Shown here in pieces: positions 41,735-42,246 of a stretch of DNA of 42,246 nucleotides (positions within the stretch are counted from its first letter, which is position 1; the number at the start of each line of letters is the position of its first letter). The notes below the pieces were generated by a model. It searched no databases. It was not told the origin of the DNA and saw only the letters and a list, made by a program, of their open reading frames with translations. Position numbers and translations under genes: made by a program. Source of the DNA: a virus; IMG/VR virus record IMGVR_UViG_3300034062_004862, positions 1 to 42,246 of that record, one strand, 5' to 3'.

Positions 41735-42246
41735 TTAAAATAAATCTGACCAATCTTCACCTTCGTTTGCCTTACTATAATCAGTAGGTCTCATTGCGAA
41801 GAAATCGGTATGGGTAACTCCACCAGTGAGGTGGTAGAACCAATCTAATTCAGATGCTTTGGTTTCATCATATTCAAAGTAATCTTCACTACCTTTAGTT
41901 GGAGTGTATCCCAACTCTGCTAATTTTTCATTAACTCGTTTGGTGATAAATTCTTTTAGGTCATCTTTTTTAAGATTTTCCAAATCACCCATTTCAAAAA
42001 TTTTATCAATAAATTTGTGTTCCAAATCTCTAATGATTCTTGCAGCCTCATAAATTGCAGGTTTTGCTTCATCCAATAGTTCTGGAAACTCCTCGCACAT
42101 ATGACGGAATAATTGACATCCCATCTTTGAGTGAAGTGATTCATCTCTTACACTCCACTTCATTTGCTGGCCAATTCCTTTCAATAGATTTCTCATTTGG
42201 AAAGAATATAGGACAGCAAATGAGGAGTATAGAGCTACACCCTCTG
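41735..42246 (-). CDS. nrdB: Ribonucleotide reductase small subunit NrdB (5' end outside window)
   Basis: C-terminal part of the di-iron subunit. The frame runs past base 42246, so there is no start in this window; I read EGVALYSSFAVLYSF ahead of the first internal Met, a typical NrdB helix whose Glu is an iron ligand. RDESLHSKMG gives the next iron ligands (E-x2-H). The tail ends GEDWSDLF, the usual acidic/aromatic peptide that docks into NrdA. It makes the tyrosyl radical used by NrdA. The radical Tyr is outside the window. Confidence 0.93.
   Translation of the reverse strand, partial: EGVALYSSFAVLYSFQMRNLLKGIGQQMKWSVRDESLHSKMGCQLFRHMCEEFPELLDEAKPAIYEAARIIRDLEHKFIDKIFEMGDLENLKKDDLKEFITKRVNEKLAELGYTPTKGSEDYFEYDETKASELDWFYHLTGGVTHTDFFAMRPTDYSKANEGEDWSDLF

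Overview
This window looks like a stretch of a large, AT-rich, T4-like (tailed, probably myovirus) phage genome that infects a member of the Bacteroidota. The phage assignment rests on a T4-type replisome: family B DNA polymerase (gp43), sliding clamp (gp45), both clamp-loader subunits (gp44 and gp62), phage-style class I ribonucleotide reductase, dUTPase, thioredoxin and a thymidylate-synthase-family enzyme. The host assignment rests on repeated promoters of the Bacteroidota type (TTTG near -33 and TAnnTTTG near -7), AT-rich leaders mostly without a Shine-Dalgarno sequence, and a complete Bacteroidota-style Oar/TonB-dependent outer-membrane receptor gene. Every gene I can support is on the minus strand. 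Genes are packed with ATGA or TAATG overlaps. I saw no tRNA, rRNA, CRISPR array or insertion sequence, and no stretch above 300 bases lacks a gene.

In transcription order (right to left), the first block (42246-39190) makes deoxynucleotides: the end of nrdB, a small acidic protein, nrdA, a thioredoxin and a small helix-turn-helix protein. The second block (39131-33568) starts at a clear promoter and encodes a thymidylate-synthase-like enzyme, a glutamine-dependent asparagine-synthetase-like enzyme, a PLP-fold protein and then DNA polymerase. This order raises the possibility of a base-modification pathway. The third block (33477-29619) holds a GIY-YIG-like/SF2 helicase protein and two DNA methyltransferase-fold proteins, resembling a restriction-modification module. 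GroEL follows, with its own promoter and a structured leader.

The fourth block (27796-22409) is the clamp, a 543-residue methyltransferase, gp44, gp62, GroES, a small protein and an IMP dehydrogenase/GMP reductase-family enzyme. The fifth element (22397-19080) is the TonB-dependent receptor, closed by the only strong terminator-like hairpin in the window.

The sixth block (19027-14529) contains a glycosyltransferase, an SGNH hydrolase, two small proteins, a radical SAM/SPASM protein, a Cas4/RecB-like nuclease and a ribbon-helix-helix protein. The last block (14512-1) is a long surface-sugar cluster. It holds about ten glycosyltransferase-like genes, a HAD-nucleotidyltransferase fusion, an NAD-dependent epimerase, a DegT aminotransferase, a GNAT acetyltransferase, a cupin and a short GDPD-like phosphodiesterase, with dUTPase embedded. 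Together these could activate, reshape, aminate, acetylate and transfer an unusual sugar onto the virion, the phage DNA or the host envelope.
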